DNA of 64,000 nucleotides from Saprospiraceae bacterium (GCA_020848995.1 JADLHA010000009.1:1-64000); one strand, 5' to 3'. Counted from the first letter of the stretch, positions 19,687 to 29,066 are shown. A program made the numbers and translations. The notes: generated by a model not told the origin, from the sequence alone.

Positions 19687-21111
19687 TTATGGGAAGATGC
19701 CGAGGTTGGCGTAGTCGTTGGAAATTTTATCCAGCGCGGTAACAAAAGCTGCACTCCGCAGTCCGTCAATTTTAGGATTTTGAAGGAACGTCTCCCAGAT
19801 CTGCTGGAAAGAAGTCACCATGGTTTCTTCCAGCCCCGAACGAACCAGATCAATCTCGTCGGCACCCCGGGTCAGGAATTCGCGTTCCCGCTCTCCGATG
19901 CTCTGGTGCGTAAGCTTCTCAATGAGTCCTACAAAGTTGGAATAGGTATTGGAGTCAAACCGCTTTTCCATGCGGCCGAAGCGCATATGGGAAAGGTTTT
20001 TAAGCCACTCGAAATAGGAAACGGTAACGCCCCCGGCATTGAGGTACATATCGGGTACGATGAGCAATCCCTTCTTGAGCAGGATTTCCTCTGCACCGGA
20101 AGTCACGGGACCATTGGCGGCCTCACCGATGATTTTTGCTTTGATCCTGGGTGCATTTTCTTCGGTAATCTGGTTCTCGAGCGCGGCTGGGACGAGGATA
20201 TCGCATTCCAGCTCGAGAGCAGCTTCCCGCGAAGCAAGCGTGGTCGTGCCCGGAAAGCCAATGATGCTCCCATTGTTGGAAGCCTTGTAACGAAGCAGCT
20301 CTTCGAAATCAATACCTTCCTCCCTGTAAATTGCCCCTTCGTATTCGCTGACGGCGATGATGCGGGCCTTTCCCTCCTGCTGCATAATGCTGCCAGTATA
20401 GGAACCAACGTTGCCGAGGCCCTGGATCACTACGGTCTTACCAGCAATGCCCCGAGGCAGCCCTGCGCGTTTCATGGCTTCGGCAGTATCGCATAGTTCG
20501 CGCAATCCATAATAGACACCGCGCCCGGTAGCCTCTGTTCTGCCGCGAATTCCGTTTTGATTGATGGGCTTACCGGTTACACACCCTGCGGCATCGATGT
20601 CACCTCCGCGGAAGCTGAGGTAAGTATCGTAAATCCAAGCCATCTCCCTGGGCCCCGTACCGTAATCCGGAGCAGGCACGTCTATGCCAGGGCCAATGAA
20701 ATTTTTGCGGATCAATTCGGTAGTATATCTCCGGGTGATGCGCTCCAGTTGGTATTCGTTGTAGAGCTTCGGGTTGATTTTCACGCCGCCTTTGGCACCA
20801 CCAAACGGAACGTCAACGATTGCGCATTTGTAGGTCATGAGCGCTGCCAGCGCTTCGACTTCTTGCTTGTCGACGTGCTCGTTGTACCGTATGCCCCCTT
20901 TGGTTGGGAGGCGGTGGTGGCTGTGCTGTGCCCGGAAAGCATGGATTACCTGTATTTCGTCGCCGATGCGAACGGGAAATTTCATTTCATATACGGCATT
21001 GCAAACCTTGATTTGTTCGAGAATGCCCTTGGGAAGTTCCGTATAGGCAGCGGCTTTGTCAAAATTCCGGTTGACGCTACCCAGGAAGGATTCGGCGTTA
21101 GCTTTGCTCAT
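19687..21111 (-). CDS. Glu/Leu/Phe/Val dehydrogenase (glutamate dehydrogenase family)
   Basis: 474 aa; LPTKGGIRYNEHVDKQEVEALAALMTYKCAIVDVPFGGAKGGV; GKTVVIQGLGNVGSY. Confidence 0.95.
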   Translation of the reverse strand: MSKANAESFLGSVNRNFDKAAAYTELPKGILEQIKVCNAVYEMKFPVRIGDEIQVIHAFRAQHSHHRLPTKGGIRYNEHVDKQEVEALAALMTYKCAIVDVPFGGAKGGVKINPKLYNEYQLERITRRYTTELIRKNFIGPGIDVPAPDYGTGPREMAWIYDTYLSFRGGDIDAAGCVTGKPINQNGIRGRTEATGRGVYYGLRELCDTAEAMKRAGLPRGIAGKTVVIQGLGNVGSYTGSIMQQEGKARIIAVSEYEGAIYREEGIDFEELLRYKASNNGSIIGFPGTTTLASREAALELECDILVPAALENQITEENAPRIKAKIIGEAANGPVTSGAEEILLKKGLLIVPDMYLNAGGVTVSYFEWLKNLSHMRFGRMEKRFDSNTYSNFVGLIEKLTHQSIGEREREFLTRGADEIDLVRSGLEETMVTSFQQIWETFLQNPKIDGLRSAAFVTALDKISNDYANLGIFP

Positions 21112-21316
21112 GATCTGACTTTTTTTCTAGTTTGCTGATTCTGCGCTCCAGGAGAATGAGGAAGGTCACAATTCCGATAAAAATCAGGCTAAGCACCCCG
21201 TAGACGACGTAAATTTTGCCAGTCTGTCGCATGAAATCCGCAGGTTCGTGTGGCGAAGTTGCAGAAATCAGCCAGGTCATTGCCCTTATGCCGGTCAGAA
21301 GGAAGGTCCCCATCAA
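21098..21316 (-). CDS. CcmD-like small membrane protein
   Basis: 72 aa; QTGKIYVVYGVLSLIFIGIVTFLILLERRISKLEK, downstream of ccmC. Confidence 0.65.
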   Translation of the reverse strand: MMGTFLLTGIRAMTWLISATSPHEPADFMRQTGKIYVVYGVLSLIFIGIVTFLILLERRISKLEKKSDHEQS

Positions 21317-21361
21317 AATCCGGCGCGAAATTCTCCCATAATTTCCAAAGAACGTAACATT

Positions 21362-22456
21362 TTAGAAAATATTCTCCCCTTCATCGAGCCGGATCTCCAC
21401 GCGATCCACCCGGTAAAGCAAGCTTGCCATCCACAATCCGAGCAACATGAAGCCCACGACCGATGGATAAAAAATCATGCGGAGTGCATTGTCCATATCA
21501 TCGGCACCAATGGCAGGATTGCCTCCGCTTCCGGGATGCAAACTATCGGTTAACCTCGGCAGGACAAAAATGAGGGGGATCACGGTGGCCAGGGCAAAAG
21601 CATTGTAAGCTGCACTGATGCGTCGCCTGCGGTCGGGATCTTCAATCGAAAGCCGCAATACCCAATAGGCAAGGTAGATCAACAGCGTTAGTGCCGCCAT
21701 ATTGAGTTTGATGTCCGTCGTCCACCAGGTCTCCCAGGTGTACCGGGCCCAGAGTGAGCCCGTCAGACAACCCAGCAAACCAAAAAGCATGGCGGTTCGC
21801 ACCAGGGCGAAAGCCCTCAGGTCAAAATCGACGAGGGGCTGACGCAGGTATCGGAAGCTGTAATATACCGACAGAGCCAATAAAAGGAACATGGCAAACC
21901 ACAAGCTAACGTGGAAAAATGTATTTCGAATCGTCTCAACCAGAATGTTGCGGTAGGGAAACCAATGTTTGCGCCATTCACTGAATTCAGGACTCCCTCT
22001 GGAGGTCCATGCCCTTATGCCTTCTTCTACCTGGATGCTGTCCTGACCAATGATGAGTTTGCCCGGAAGCACCGCCGGCCCATCGCCGGGTGAGTCGACG
22101 ATCAGGGTAAATGCTGCAAGTTTTTGGGGATCCGGAAGGAATGCCGGCAGGTCAAACTTCAAACGCAAATGGGTTGCCGACCGCACGTCTACCGTCGAGG
22201 CTGCAAGCAGCAAATCGCCCTCGCGGTGGGGGCTGGCTGGACGGTGCGGCCTGAGGTAAGCGCGCACAGACCCGGGATCCCGGTCGTAATGACTGTTGTA
22301 GGCAAACACTTCGAAGATTGCGGTCGCACCTGCCTGGGAACGCGTCGGACTCAGGTCGACGATCCCATGCTTCAGCGGGGTGAGCAATCCCCGGTTGAGC
22401 ACGATCAGGATCAAGGCAGCACCCAGCAGTTTCCACCACAACTTTTTCAGGAACAT
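21362..22456 (-). CDS. ccmC: Cytochrome c biogenesis protein CcmC/CcsA, with extra N-terminal periplasmic region
   Basis: RNTFFHVSLWFAMFLLL and WETWWTTDIKLNMAALTLLIYLAYWVLR; about 130 aa lie between TM1 and the core. Confidence 0.85.
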   Translation of the reverse strand: MFLKKLWWKLLGAALILIVLNRGLLTPLKHGIVDLSPTRSQAGATAIFEVFAYNSHYDRDPGSVRAYLRPHRPASPHREGDLLLAASTVDVRSATHLRLKFDLPAFLPDPQKLAAFTLIVDSPGDGPAVLPGKLIIGQDSIQVEEGIRAWTSRGSPEFSEWRKHWFPYRNILVETIRNTFFHVSLWFAMFLLLALSVYYSFRYLRQPLVDFDLRAFALVRTAMLFGLLGCLTGSLWARYTWETWWTTDIKLNMAALTLLIYLAYWVLRLSIEDPDRRRRISAAYNAFALATVIPLIFVLPRLTDSLHPGSGGNPAIGADDMDNALRMIFYPSVVGFMLLGLWMASLLYRVDRVEIRLDEGENIF

Positions 22457-22459
22457 GGT

Positions 22460-23101
22460 TCAAGCTTTCCAGCTCAAAGGTAAGAGGATTGTAGCCATGG
22501 CCAAGGCAAGCAGGTCGATGGCCAATACGGGGATGAGTTTGGTCAACCAGGCTTCGCCACCTGTGAGCAATTCAAGCGAAGCAGCATAGGCAGAACCCAA
22601 CAGTGGGAAGCACAGCGGCAGGGAGATCACGATCACCAGCATCTGCCTCGACTGACCGTAGCTCGAAAGAAGGGAGGTAAAACATCCCAGACAGGCAAAT
22701 CCCGCGCTGACCAGCGCAAGAAGCACCAACCAAGCCAGTCCACCGGTCCCCGGCACGGGCAACAAGGCGCCTAAAAGAGTGAGCAGAACCCCACTCAGCA
22801 GAAGCAGCAAACCCCACAAATAGCCCAATTTAGCCGAGAACAACATGAGTGGACGCACGAGCTGGCTCGTATAAATGCGATACCGGATGTTGTCCTCTTC
22901 GTACATCCGGGCCGATGCGAAAAAACAGAGAAAGAGGTAAACGATCCAGAACAGCAAATTCCATTGTGCCGGATGCACATCGCCCGAAAAGAAATAGCAC
23001 AGGAAACAAACGCCCGCTAAAAAGCTGAACAGGCCACCCAATTGTGAAGGATTGCGCCACTCGGCCAGGATCTCCTTACGGACTAGCTGCATGAATTGCA
23101 T
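22460..23101 (-). CDS. ccmB: Heme exporter protein CcmB
   Basis: 213 aa multi-TM; LVRKEILAEWRNPSQLGGLFSF...; ISLPLCFPLLGSAYAA. Confidence 0.88.
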   Translation of the reverse strand: MQFMQLVRKEILAEWRNPSQLGGLFSFLAGVCFLCYFFSGDVHPAQWNLLFWIVYLFLCFFASARMYEEDNIRYRIYTSQLVRPLMLFSAKLGYLWGLLLLLSGVLLTLLGALLPVPGTGGLAWLVLLALVSAGFACLGCFTSLLSSYGQSRQMLVIVISLPLCFPLLGSAYAASLELLTGGEAWLTKLIPVLAIDLLALAMATILLPLSWKA

Positions 23102-23106
23102 TCCCG

Positions 23107-23114
23107 CAAAGTTA
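23107..23114 (-). promoter_or_regulatory. -7 box TAACTTTG 5 nt before the ccmB ATG
   Basis: Minus strand TAACTTTG-CGGGA-ATG; exact TAnnTTTG match. Confidence 0.45.
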
Positions 23115-23201
23115 GCCTGAAAATAAAGAGTTTATATAATGATTATATTTAATATATATGCCTATTAAAAATAATAACTTACGGATTATAAAAAATCATA
23201 A

Positions 23202-23209
23202 TATATTTG
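23202..23209 (+). promoter_or_regulatory. -7 box TATATTTG upstream of the amidase gene
   Basis: Exact TAnnTTTG match in an AT-rich divergent region, 21 nt before ATG 23231. Confidence 0.5.
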
Positions 23210-23230
23210 CAATCCACAAACCGTCGCAAC

Positions 23231-24679
23231 ATGGTCAACGTTCGCATTGGGGTTACGCTGTTGCTGTGCCTAGCAGCCAGTTTCGTCGCAGCCAAGTCCG
23301 GGCCTAAATCCAAAGCCAAGCCGTATATCGCTGCCGCTGGCAAAGGCGAAGGCGCTTACGGCCTGTTGCGCCGCTACCATTTGCTCGAAGACCCCAACAA
23401 CGTCGCTCTTTTCTATCGCATCAACAAGCTCAGGTCGGGGCAGAGCCTGGTTGCAGGTAAAAAGTACCAGCTTCCCATGGATGTGCATCCCTACGATGGG
23501 AGAAGCATACGCTCAAGCACGGGAGTTTCCGATTACGACAAGGCCAAGCGCATCGAGCGATTTAACGTTCATTTCCGCAAATCGCTGGGATTGAGGCCCG
23601 ATCTCAGCAAGGAAGGCAAGGTGTACGTTCCGCGCAGTGAACGCGTACTAAAGGGTTGGGAGGAGGAGACGCCCTCTTCAGCCCTGGTTTCAAACGCGCG
23701 TTCGGAATCCAGCCGGAACGCTGAATTGCCCTCGCGGCGTGTAGGCAAGAGACCGGGCCAACGGTCGTTGGCTGCGGACGACCGCCGCAGGGAGCAATAT
23801 TTGATCGCAGGGGTCGGAGGCAGCACTTCCCTGATAGACCCCGTTGCAGAACGACGCTTGCTCCCGGAAGAAATTGCCATTGAGGCGCCGGAATCCATTA
23901 CTGCCGGCATGAGTTTCGGAAGCGCCCGAAAAATCTCGACTACCCTTTTGGATGTTCCGCTATTTGGTGCTGGGTACTCCCGAGTTGAACGATTGAATGA
24001 ATCGCTAAAAAACCAGGTGTTTTACATCGTTCCGGGCCATGGAGGGCCCGATCCGGGTGCCATGGCTAAAAACGTCGATGGCCAATACACCATCTGCGAA
24101 GACGAATACGCTTATGACGTCAGCTTGCGCCTAGCCAGGAAGCTCATGGAAGCCGGAGCCCGGGTTTATGTCATCGTCGAAGACAAAAATGATGGAATTC
24201 GCGATGAGAAGTACCTGGACTGTGATACGGACGAGAAGCTTTTCGGAGGTCACAAAATCCCTTCCAGCCAGAAGAAACGCTTGCGTCAGGGCATTTCAAA
24301 GGTCAATGCCTTGTACGAGAATTACCGCAAAAAGGGATTTTCAAAACAGTGGATGGTGTCCATTCACATCGATGCACAGAGTGAGACCAACCGTCAGGAT
24401 GTATTTTTTTACTATCAGTCTGAGAGTGCGGATAGCAAGAACAAAGCCGTGGATATTCAGAACGTATTTGAAGAAAAGTATCAAGTTTACCGCAAATCTC
24501 GCGAGTACGACGGCACCGTCAGCGCAAGGCCGTTGTATGTCGTGCGCAACTCCAAGCCTGAGCCCATTTTCATTGAACTGGCCAACATCCACAACCCTGA
24601 AGATCGCCAACGCATCTTAGTGCCCCGCAACCGGGAGTTGCTCGCGAGTTGGATCGCAGAGGGGTTCATGATGCCTTAG
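23231..24679 (+). CDS. N-acetylmuramoyl-L-alanine amidase (Amidase_3 type)
   Basis: FYIVPGHGGPDPGAMAKN; WMVSIHIDAQSETN; IFIELANIHNPEDRQRI; N-terminal GKGEGAYGLLRRYHL module. Internal start of ORF 23207. Confidence 0.9.
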   Translation: MVNVRIGVTLLLCLAASFVAAKSGPKSKAKPYIAAAGKGEGAYGLLRRYHLLEDPNNVALFYRINKLRSGQSLVAGKKYQLPMDVHPYDGRSIRSSTGVSDYDKAKRIERFNVHFRKSLGLRPDLSKEGKVYVPRSERVLKGWEEETPSSALVSNARSESSRNAELPSRRVGKRPGQRSLAADDRRREQYLIAGVGGSTSLIDPVAERRLLPEEIAIEAPESITAGMSFGSARKISTTLLDVPLFGAGYSRVERLNESLKNQVFYIVPGHGGPDPGAMAKNVDGQYTICEDEYAYDVSLRLARKLMEAGARVYVIVEDKNDGIRDEKYLDCDTDEKLFGGHKIPSSQKKRLRQGISKVNALYENYRKKGFSKQWMVSIHIDAQSETNRQDVFFYYQSESADSKNKAVDIQNVFEEKYQVYRKSREYDGTVSARPLYVVRNSKPEPIFIELANIHNPEDRQRILVPRNRELLASWIAEGFMMP

Positions 24680-24684
24680 TCCCA

Positions 24685-25704
24685 TCACGATTCGTCGTAC
24701 ATGAGGGCGCAGCCTCTGAGTTCGGCGTCGTCGGCTCTACCGAGTAGCTCCAGTTTTCCATCGTCCCTGATTATGCCCATATCGCCCGTTCGAAGGAAGG
24801 CACAGGAATGCAGGTTCGCGAGGTCAATGATTTGAATGCGCCCCCGCTGGCCCCTTGCTGCAGGCTTTCCAGGAACAAACGGATCCTCCACCATAAAACG
24901 CAAGGTGGCTCCGGGAGAAAAGCCCGATCCTTCGTCTGCATAGGCCTGGCTGGTCATTTCCGTCATGCCATATTCTGAAAATATGCGAACCCCTCCCAAG
25001 TGCTGTTTCAAGGAAGCGGTAAATTCCAAGGTAGCCATTTCCCGCTTTCGCCCTTTCATCCCCCCCGTTTCGACGATCCACAGCGATTCGCAGCAGGCGG
25101 GAAACTGTTCTGCAAAGTCGAGCAGGGCAAACCGCACGCCAAAGAGCATTTTTTGTAAGCCCGCTTTACTCTTTTGCTGCAGCGCCTTGGCCAAGCCGTC
25201 AAAATCCCGGATAAAAAACGACGCATCCGGGTCCCTGCCCACATATTGAACGAAATGCTTGAGCATTTCCACCAGTGAGGCGTTTGGCCGCTCGAGGTAG
25301 CCTGGGAGCAGTGCGTAGAGTTCATAGCCGCGCATCCCTCCAAAGCGCTCTTCGAAGCAAAGCCGGGCGACCTGATGGTACCATCTGAGTGAGCGCATCA
25401 GGTGTCTCGCCGGAAAAGCGCCGGTAGTACCGCTGGACAAAAACGTTTTTTCTTCTGACCAGGACCCCGTTTTGATTTCCCGTCGGGTGAACACTTCGAC
25501 GGGAAGCATGGGTATTTCCGTTACGGCCTCAACTGATTCCGGGCGGATGCCGAGCAAACTAAGGTATTCCCGGTAAACGGGATTCTCTTCAGCCTGCCAA
25601 CGGAAGAGTTCGAGCGAGAGCTCGTCGAAATTTTGACCATTGGAATGCAATAATTTATCTCCAAATGCGGCTATATTCACGTTTATGCGCACTTTACGAT
25701 GCAA
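24685..25704 (-). CDS. LuxE-like acyl-protein synthetase/acyltransferase
   Basis: IPMLPVEVFTRREIKTGSWSEEKTFLSSGTTGAFPARHLM (AMP-binding-like motif); EYGMTEMTSQAYAD. The start may lie downstream of 25704. Confidence 0.8.
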   Translation of the reverse strand: MHRKVRINVNIAAFGDKLLHSNGQNFDELSLELFRWQAEENPVYREYLSLLGIRPESVEAVTEIPMLPVEVFTRREIKTGSWSEEKTFLSSGTTGAFPARHLMRSLRWYHQVARLCFEERFGGMRGYELYALLPGYLERPNASLVEMLKHFVQYVGRDPDASFFIRDFDGLAKALQQKSKAGLQKMLFGVRFALLDFAEQFPACCESLWIVETGGMKGRKREMATLEFTASLKQHLGGVRIFSEYGMTEMTSQAYADEGSGFSPGATLRFMVEDPFVPGKPAARGQRGRIQIIDLANLHSCAFLRTGDMGIIRDDGKLELLGRADDAELRGCALMYDES

Positions 25705-26197
25705 TGTACGGCAGAACCTCGCTATCGTCGTGGTCCCCTTACTGCTCGGGCTCCTGTTCAGCTGTGAGCCATCGGGAAAGGGAGATGCCGTCCCACAATT
25801 GGTTTACAGAGGCGCCAGCAAAACCATCCTTCAGCAGGGAGACTTGAATCAGGATTCGCTATGGCTGTTGTTCGACTTTGAAGACGGAGATGGCGACCTA
25901 GGTTTTGGCAGCGGCGATCCCTCGGCAGAAGTCTATTTGTGGGATGAGCGCACCGGAAATCTGCACAACGCATTCAAATTGCCGGACCTTCCTCCATCCG
26001 GAGGATCCTCTCAGAAAGGCAGTTTGCGTTTACTGGTGTTTACAACCTGCTGCCTATTTCCAGACAACATCCCCCCTTGTAGCGCTCCGCCCCAATACCC
26101 AACGGACAGTCTGCGATTCAGCGCTTACCTCACCGACCGGGCCGGGCACCAAAGCCCTCGCGTTTTCTCAGACCGCATTGAGCTGAGGTGCCAGTGA
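25685..26197 (+). CDS. Hypothetical lipoprotein
   Basis: VVPLLLGLLFSCEPSGKGD lipobox; DSLWLLFDFEDGDGDLGFGSGDPSAEVYLWD. Confidence 0.7.
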   Translation: MRTLRCNVRQNLAIVVVPLLLGLLFSCEPSGKGDAVPQLVYRGASKTILQQGDLNQDSLWLLFDFEDGDGDLGFGSGDPSAEVYLWDERTGNLHNAFKLPDLPPSGGSSQKGSLRLLVFTTCCLFPDNIPPCSAPPQYPTDSLRFSAYLTDRAGHQSPRVFSDRIELRCQ

Positions 26198-26442
26198 GCA
26201 GACGAAAATGGATTGCGGTCATTTGTTCCGCAGGCTGGCCATAAGGCCGATTTTGCAAATCCTAAACTTAGGGCTGGAGGTTCAGGTAAGAGCCAGAGAA
26301 AATCCATGAATACATCGAAGTTCAGAAGTTGGATGATGCGCTCAACTCCTGAAGTTATAAATAAAAATATGCAATGGAACGGGCCGGGGTGCCATGCATT
26401 GCGCCTTTCGAACTTGGGCATGGAGAAAGAAAACAGTCGATG

Positions 26443-27117
26443 TCAGCCCTTTGACAGCACGTCGGTCTGTGCCTTTTGATGATCTTCCAGGAATTTCTGA
26501 AGTCCGGAATCGGTAAGAGGATGTTTGAGCAGGCTTAGAATGGCATCCAGCGGACACGTAACCACGTCGGCGCCGACTTTGGCTGCTTCGACAATGTGCA
26601 AGCCATTTCTGATGGAGGCAGCAAGAATTTCCGTTTCGAAAGCCTGTAGCGAATAAATGTCGAAAATGTCGGAGATCAGTTGCATGCCATCCCAACTGGT
26701 ATCGTCAATCCGGCCAATGAAGGGAGAAACATAAGTGGCTCCAGCCTTGGCGGCCAGCAATGCCTGTCCAGCGCTAAAAACCAGGGTGCAGTTGGTTTTG
26801 ATGCCCATCCCGGTGAGCGTGCTGATTGCGCGAACGCCATCCCGGATCATGGGGATCTTCACTACGATGTTCTCGGCGATTTCAGCAAGCGCTCTGGCCT
26901 CTTTAAGCATTCCTTTGTAATCGGTCGAAATGACTTCAGCGCTCACATCTCCGGAAACCAGGTCGCAAATTTTCCGGTAATGCCGGTAAATATTTTGTCG
27001 CCCGGTAATTCCCTCCTTGGCCATTAAGCTGGGATTGGTGGTTACACCGTCGAGTATCCCGAGGTCTTTAGCCTCCTGGATGTGTTCGATCTTGGCCGTG
27101 TCGATAAAGAATTTCAT
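26443..27117 (-). CDS. fsa: Transaldolase/fructose-6-phosphate aldolase family
   Basis: MKFFIDTAKIEHIQEAKDLGILDGVTTNPSLMAKEG; NIVVKIPM; TNCTLVFSAGQALLAAKAGATYVSPFIGRIDD. Confidence 0.93.
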   Translation of the reverse strand: MKFFIDTAKIEHIQEAKDLGILDGVTTNPSLMAKEGITGRQNIYRHYRKICDLVSGDVSAEVISTDYKGMLKEARALAEIAENIVVKIPMIRDGVRAISTLTGMGIKTNCTLVFSAGQALLAAKAGATYVSPFIGRIDDTSWDGMQLISDIFDIYSLQAFETEILAASIRNGLHIVEAAKVGADVVTCPLDAILSLLKHPLTDSGLQKFLEDHQKAQTDVLSKG

Positions 27118-27334
27118 TGGAGGGAATTTGGCAGAAAATGTAAGAGCCCATCGCACCGCTCGACCATCTGCCCTTGCTGCATTTCTGCCCTGGGGGATTC
27201 AACGGGAGCTGGTCGTGAACTCTTACGGTGCAAAAATACGCGAATTGCGAAGTGCCAGATGTCAAAGTTCTCCCAGCGGGCGTCGATTCCCGGTTACACT
27301 CATCGCAAATGCCTGACTGTCATTGTTTTGCCGG

Positions 27335-28036
27335 TCAGGAGGGCCTGCGAGGAAAAAAGCCGGCAAAAGGTCTCCAAATGCTTCCGAGCGCCGGATACGT
27401 TCGGAGACTAACCGGTTCATGCGTTACAGGGTGCTCAAAATCAAGCGAATAAGCAAACAGTGCCAGGGAATTTCCGGCATCGGTGCGCGCAGCTCCATAC
27501 TTTGAGTCGGCGAAGATCGGACAAGATTCAAAGGCCAACTGGGCACGGATCTGGTGTGACCGGCCCGTCTCCAAGGCAATTTCGAGCAAGGACCTGCCAT
27601 CGACGTTCGCCAGGACGCGATACCGCAATGCGCAACGCTTGGTTCCTTCTTTGGGCATCGCATATACGCGGCTTTTATTCTTTTTTTCGTCCTTTTCAAT
27701 GTAGTGTTGCCATTCCCCCTGCTCAGCACCGGGATACCCCTCGCAAACGACCAGGTATTTTTTTGCTATGCCTCCCTGCAACATCATTTTGTGCAGTCGT
27801 TCTGCAGCCTTGGAAGTCTTAGAAAAGATGAGGAGCCCCCCTACCGGTCGATCCAGCCGGTGAATCAGGGCGAGGTAAACATTTCCCGGTTTCTGGTATT
27901 TACTTTTGAGGTGGGCCTTGAGCAGGTCAAACAAATTGGGATCTCCCGTATGGTCCCCCTGCGAAAGCAGCCCAACGGGCTTGTTTACGACGAGCAAGTG
28001 GTTGTCTTCATAAATGGTCAGCTGATCGAGGTCCAT
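27335..28036 (-). CDS. RluA family pseudouridine synthase
   Basis: IYEDNHLLVVNKPVGLLSQGD; LALIHRLDRPVGGLLIFSKTSKAA; TGRSHQIRAQLA. Confidence 0.95.
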   Translation of the reverse strand: MDLDQLTIYEDNHLLVVNKPVGLLSQGDHTGDPNLFDLLKAHLKSKYQKPGNVYLALIHRLDRPVGGLLIFSKTSKAAERLHKMMLQGGIAKKYLVVCEGYPGAEQGEWQHYIEKDEKKNKSRVYAMPKEGTKRCALRYRVLANVDGRSLLEIALETGRSHQIRAQLAFESCPIFADSKYGAARTDAGNSLALFAYSLDFEHPVTHEPVSLRTYPALGSIWRPFAGFFPRRPS

Positions 28037-28041
28037 ACAAG

Positions 28042-28872
28042 ATGTTATCAAGCTTAAAAGTAGCAATTTCCCCCTGCCCCAACGACACCTATGTCTTTGG
28101 GCCGTGGCTGCTCGGGCTGACGGGTGAGCCCGCTCCGAATCTGTCTGCAGTAGATTTTTGCGACATCCAGGAGCTGAATTCCCTTGCATTGAAGGGCGAA
28201 CATGACCTGATCAAAATTAGCGCCGTCATGGTTCCCCGCATTTCTGATGTTTACCAGGTAATGCACTGCGGCGCGGCACTTGGAGATGACTGCGGTCCCC
28301 TGCTCGTTGCAAGATCTCCGGAAATTGCCCGGCGGGGAAACTGGCGCGTGGCACTGCCCGGAGCCGACACCACGGCGAGTTACCTCTTTCACTCTGCTTT
28401 TCCGGGAGTTAACGATCGTGTAGATGTAGTGTTTTCAGAGGTTGAAAAAGCGGTGCTCTCCGGAGCGGCAGATGTCGGCGTTCTCATCCATGAAACGCGC
28501 TTCAACTATGCTGATAAAGGGCTTCACCTTGTAACCGACCTCGGAGCACTCTGGACCCAAAGGAGCGGCACCCCGATACCCCTTGGACTGATCGCCATCC
28601 GGCGCAATCTACCCGAGTCTGCCAAAGCCCTCGTTGCAGCGGCATTGTCCTCGAGCATACTCCTGGCTAAGGTTGGAGGAAGTGCCCTGGAGGACTTCAT
28701 TCGCAGTCATGCCGCCGAAATGGACGACGAGGCCATTCGCAAGCACATTGCTCTCTACGTCAACTACTATACCCGCAATCTGGGCATAATAGGAGAAAAA
28801 GCCGTCCGCACTTTGGCAGCCTGCGTTGCTCCCGAGCGGGAGCTGCCCCCGGACCTGTTTTACCACATTTAA
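28042..28872 (+). CDS. mqnD: 1,4-dihydroxy-6-naphthoate synthase (futalosine menaquinone pathway)
   Basis: KVAISPCPNDTYVFGPWLLG; GVLIHETRFNYADKGLHLVTDLGALW. Confidence 0.93.
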   Translation: MLSSLKVAISPCPNDTYVFGPWLLGLTGEPAPNLSAVDFCDIQELNSLALKGEHDLIKISAVMVPRISDVYQVMHCGAALGDDCGPLLVARSPEIARRGNWRVALPGADTTASYLFHSAFPGVNDRVDVVFSEVEKAVLSGAADVGVLIHETRFNYADKGLHLVTDLGALWTQRSGTPIPLGLIAIRRNLPESAKALVAAALSSSILLAKVGGSALEDFIRSHAAEMDDEAIRKHIALYVNYYTRNLGIIGEKAVRTLAACVAPERELPPDLFYHI

Positions 28873-28952
28873 CTCAATGAGGAAGTTCCCTCCGGGGCCG
28901 GAGGGCATGAGATGAATTGGCGCAACAGTGTCCGCTTTATAAGTTATAATTA

Positions 28953-29002
28953 ATATTTAAATGTGTATTATATTAAATATAAATTATTTACACATTAAAT
29001 AT
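28953..29002. repeat. AT-rich inverted repeat (ATATTTAAATGTGTA ... TACACATTAAATAT)
   Basis: Arms 28953-28967 and 28989-29002, complementary apart from a 1-nt bulge; inside a >80% AT tract. Confidence 0.45.
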
Positions 29003-29066
29003 AAAATATCTTTATAAATACTTATAAAAAAGGTATATACATATGTAAGTTTTTCATCATTTATAT

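Noticed and set aside
19780-21138. Plus ORFs 19780..20496 and 20557..21138
   Set aside because: Antisense to glutamate dehydrogenase.
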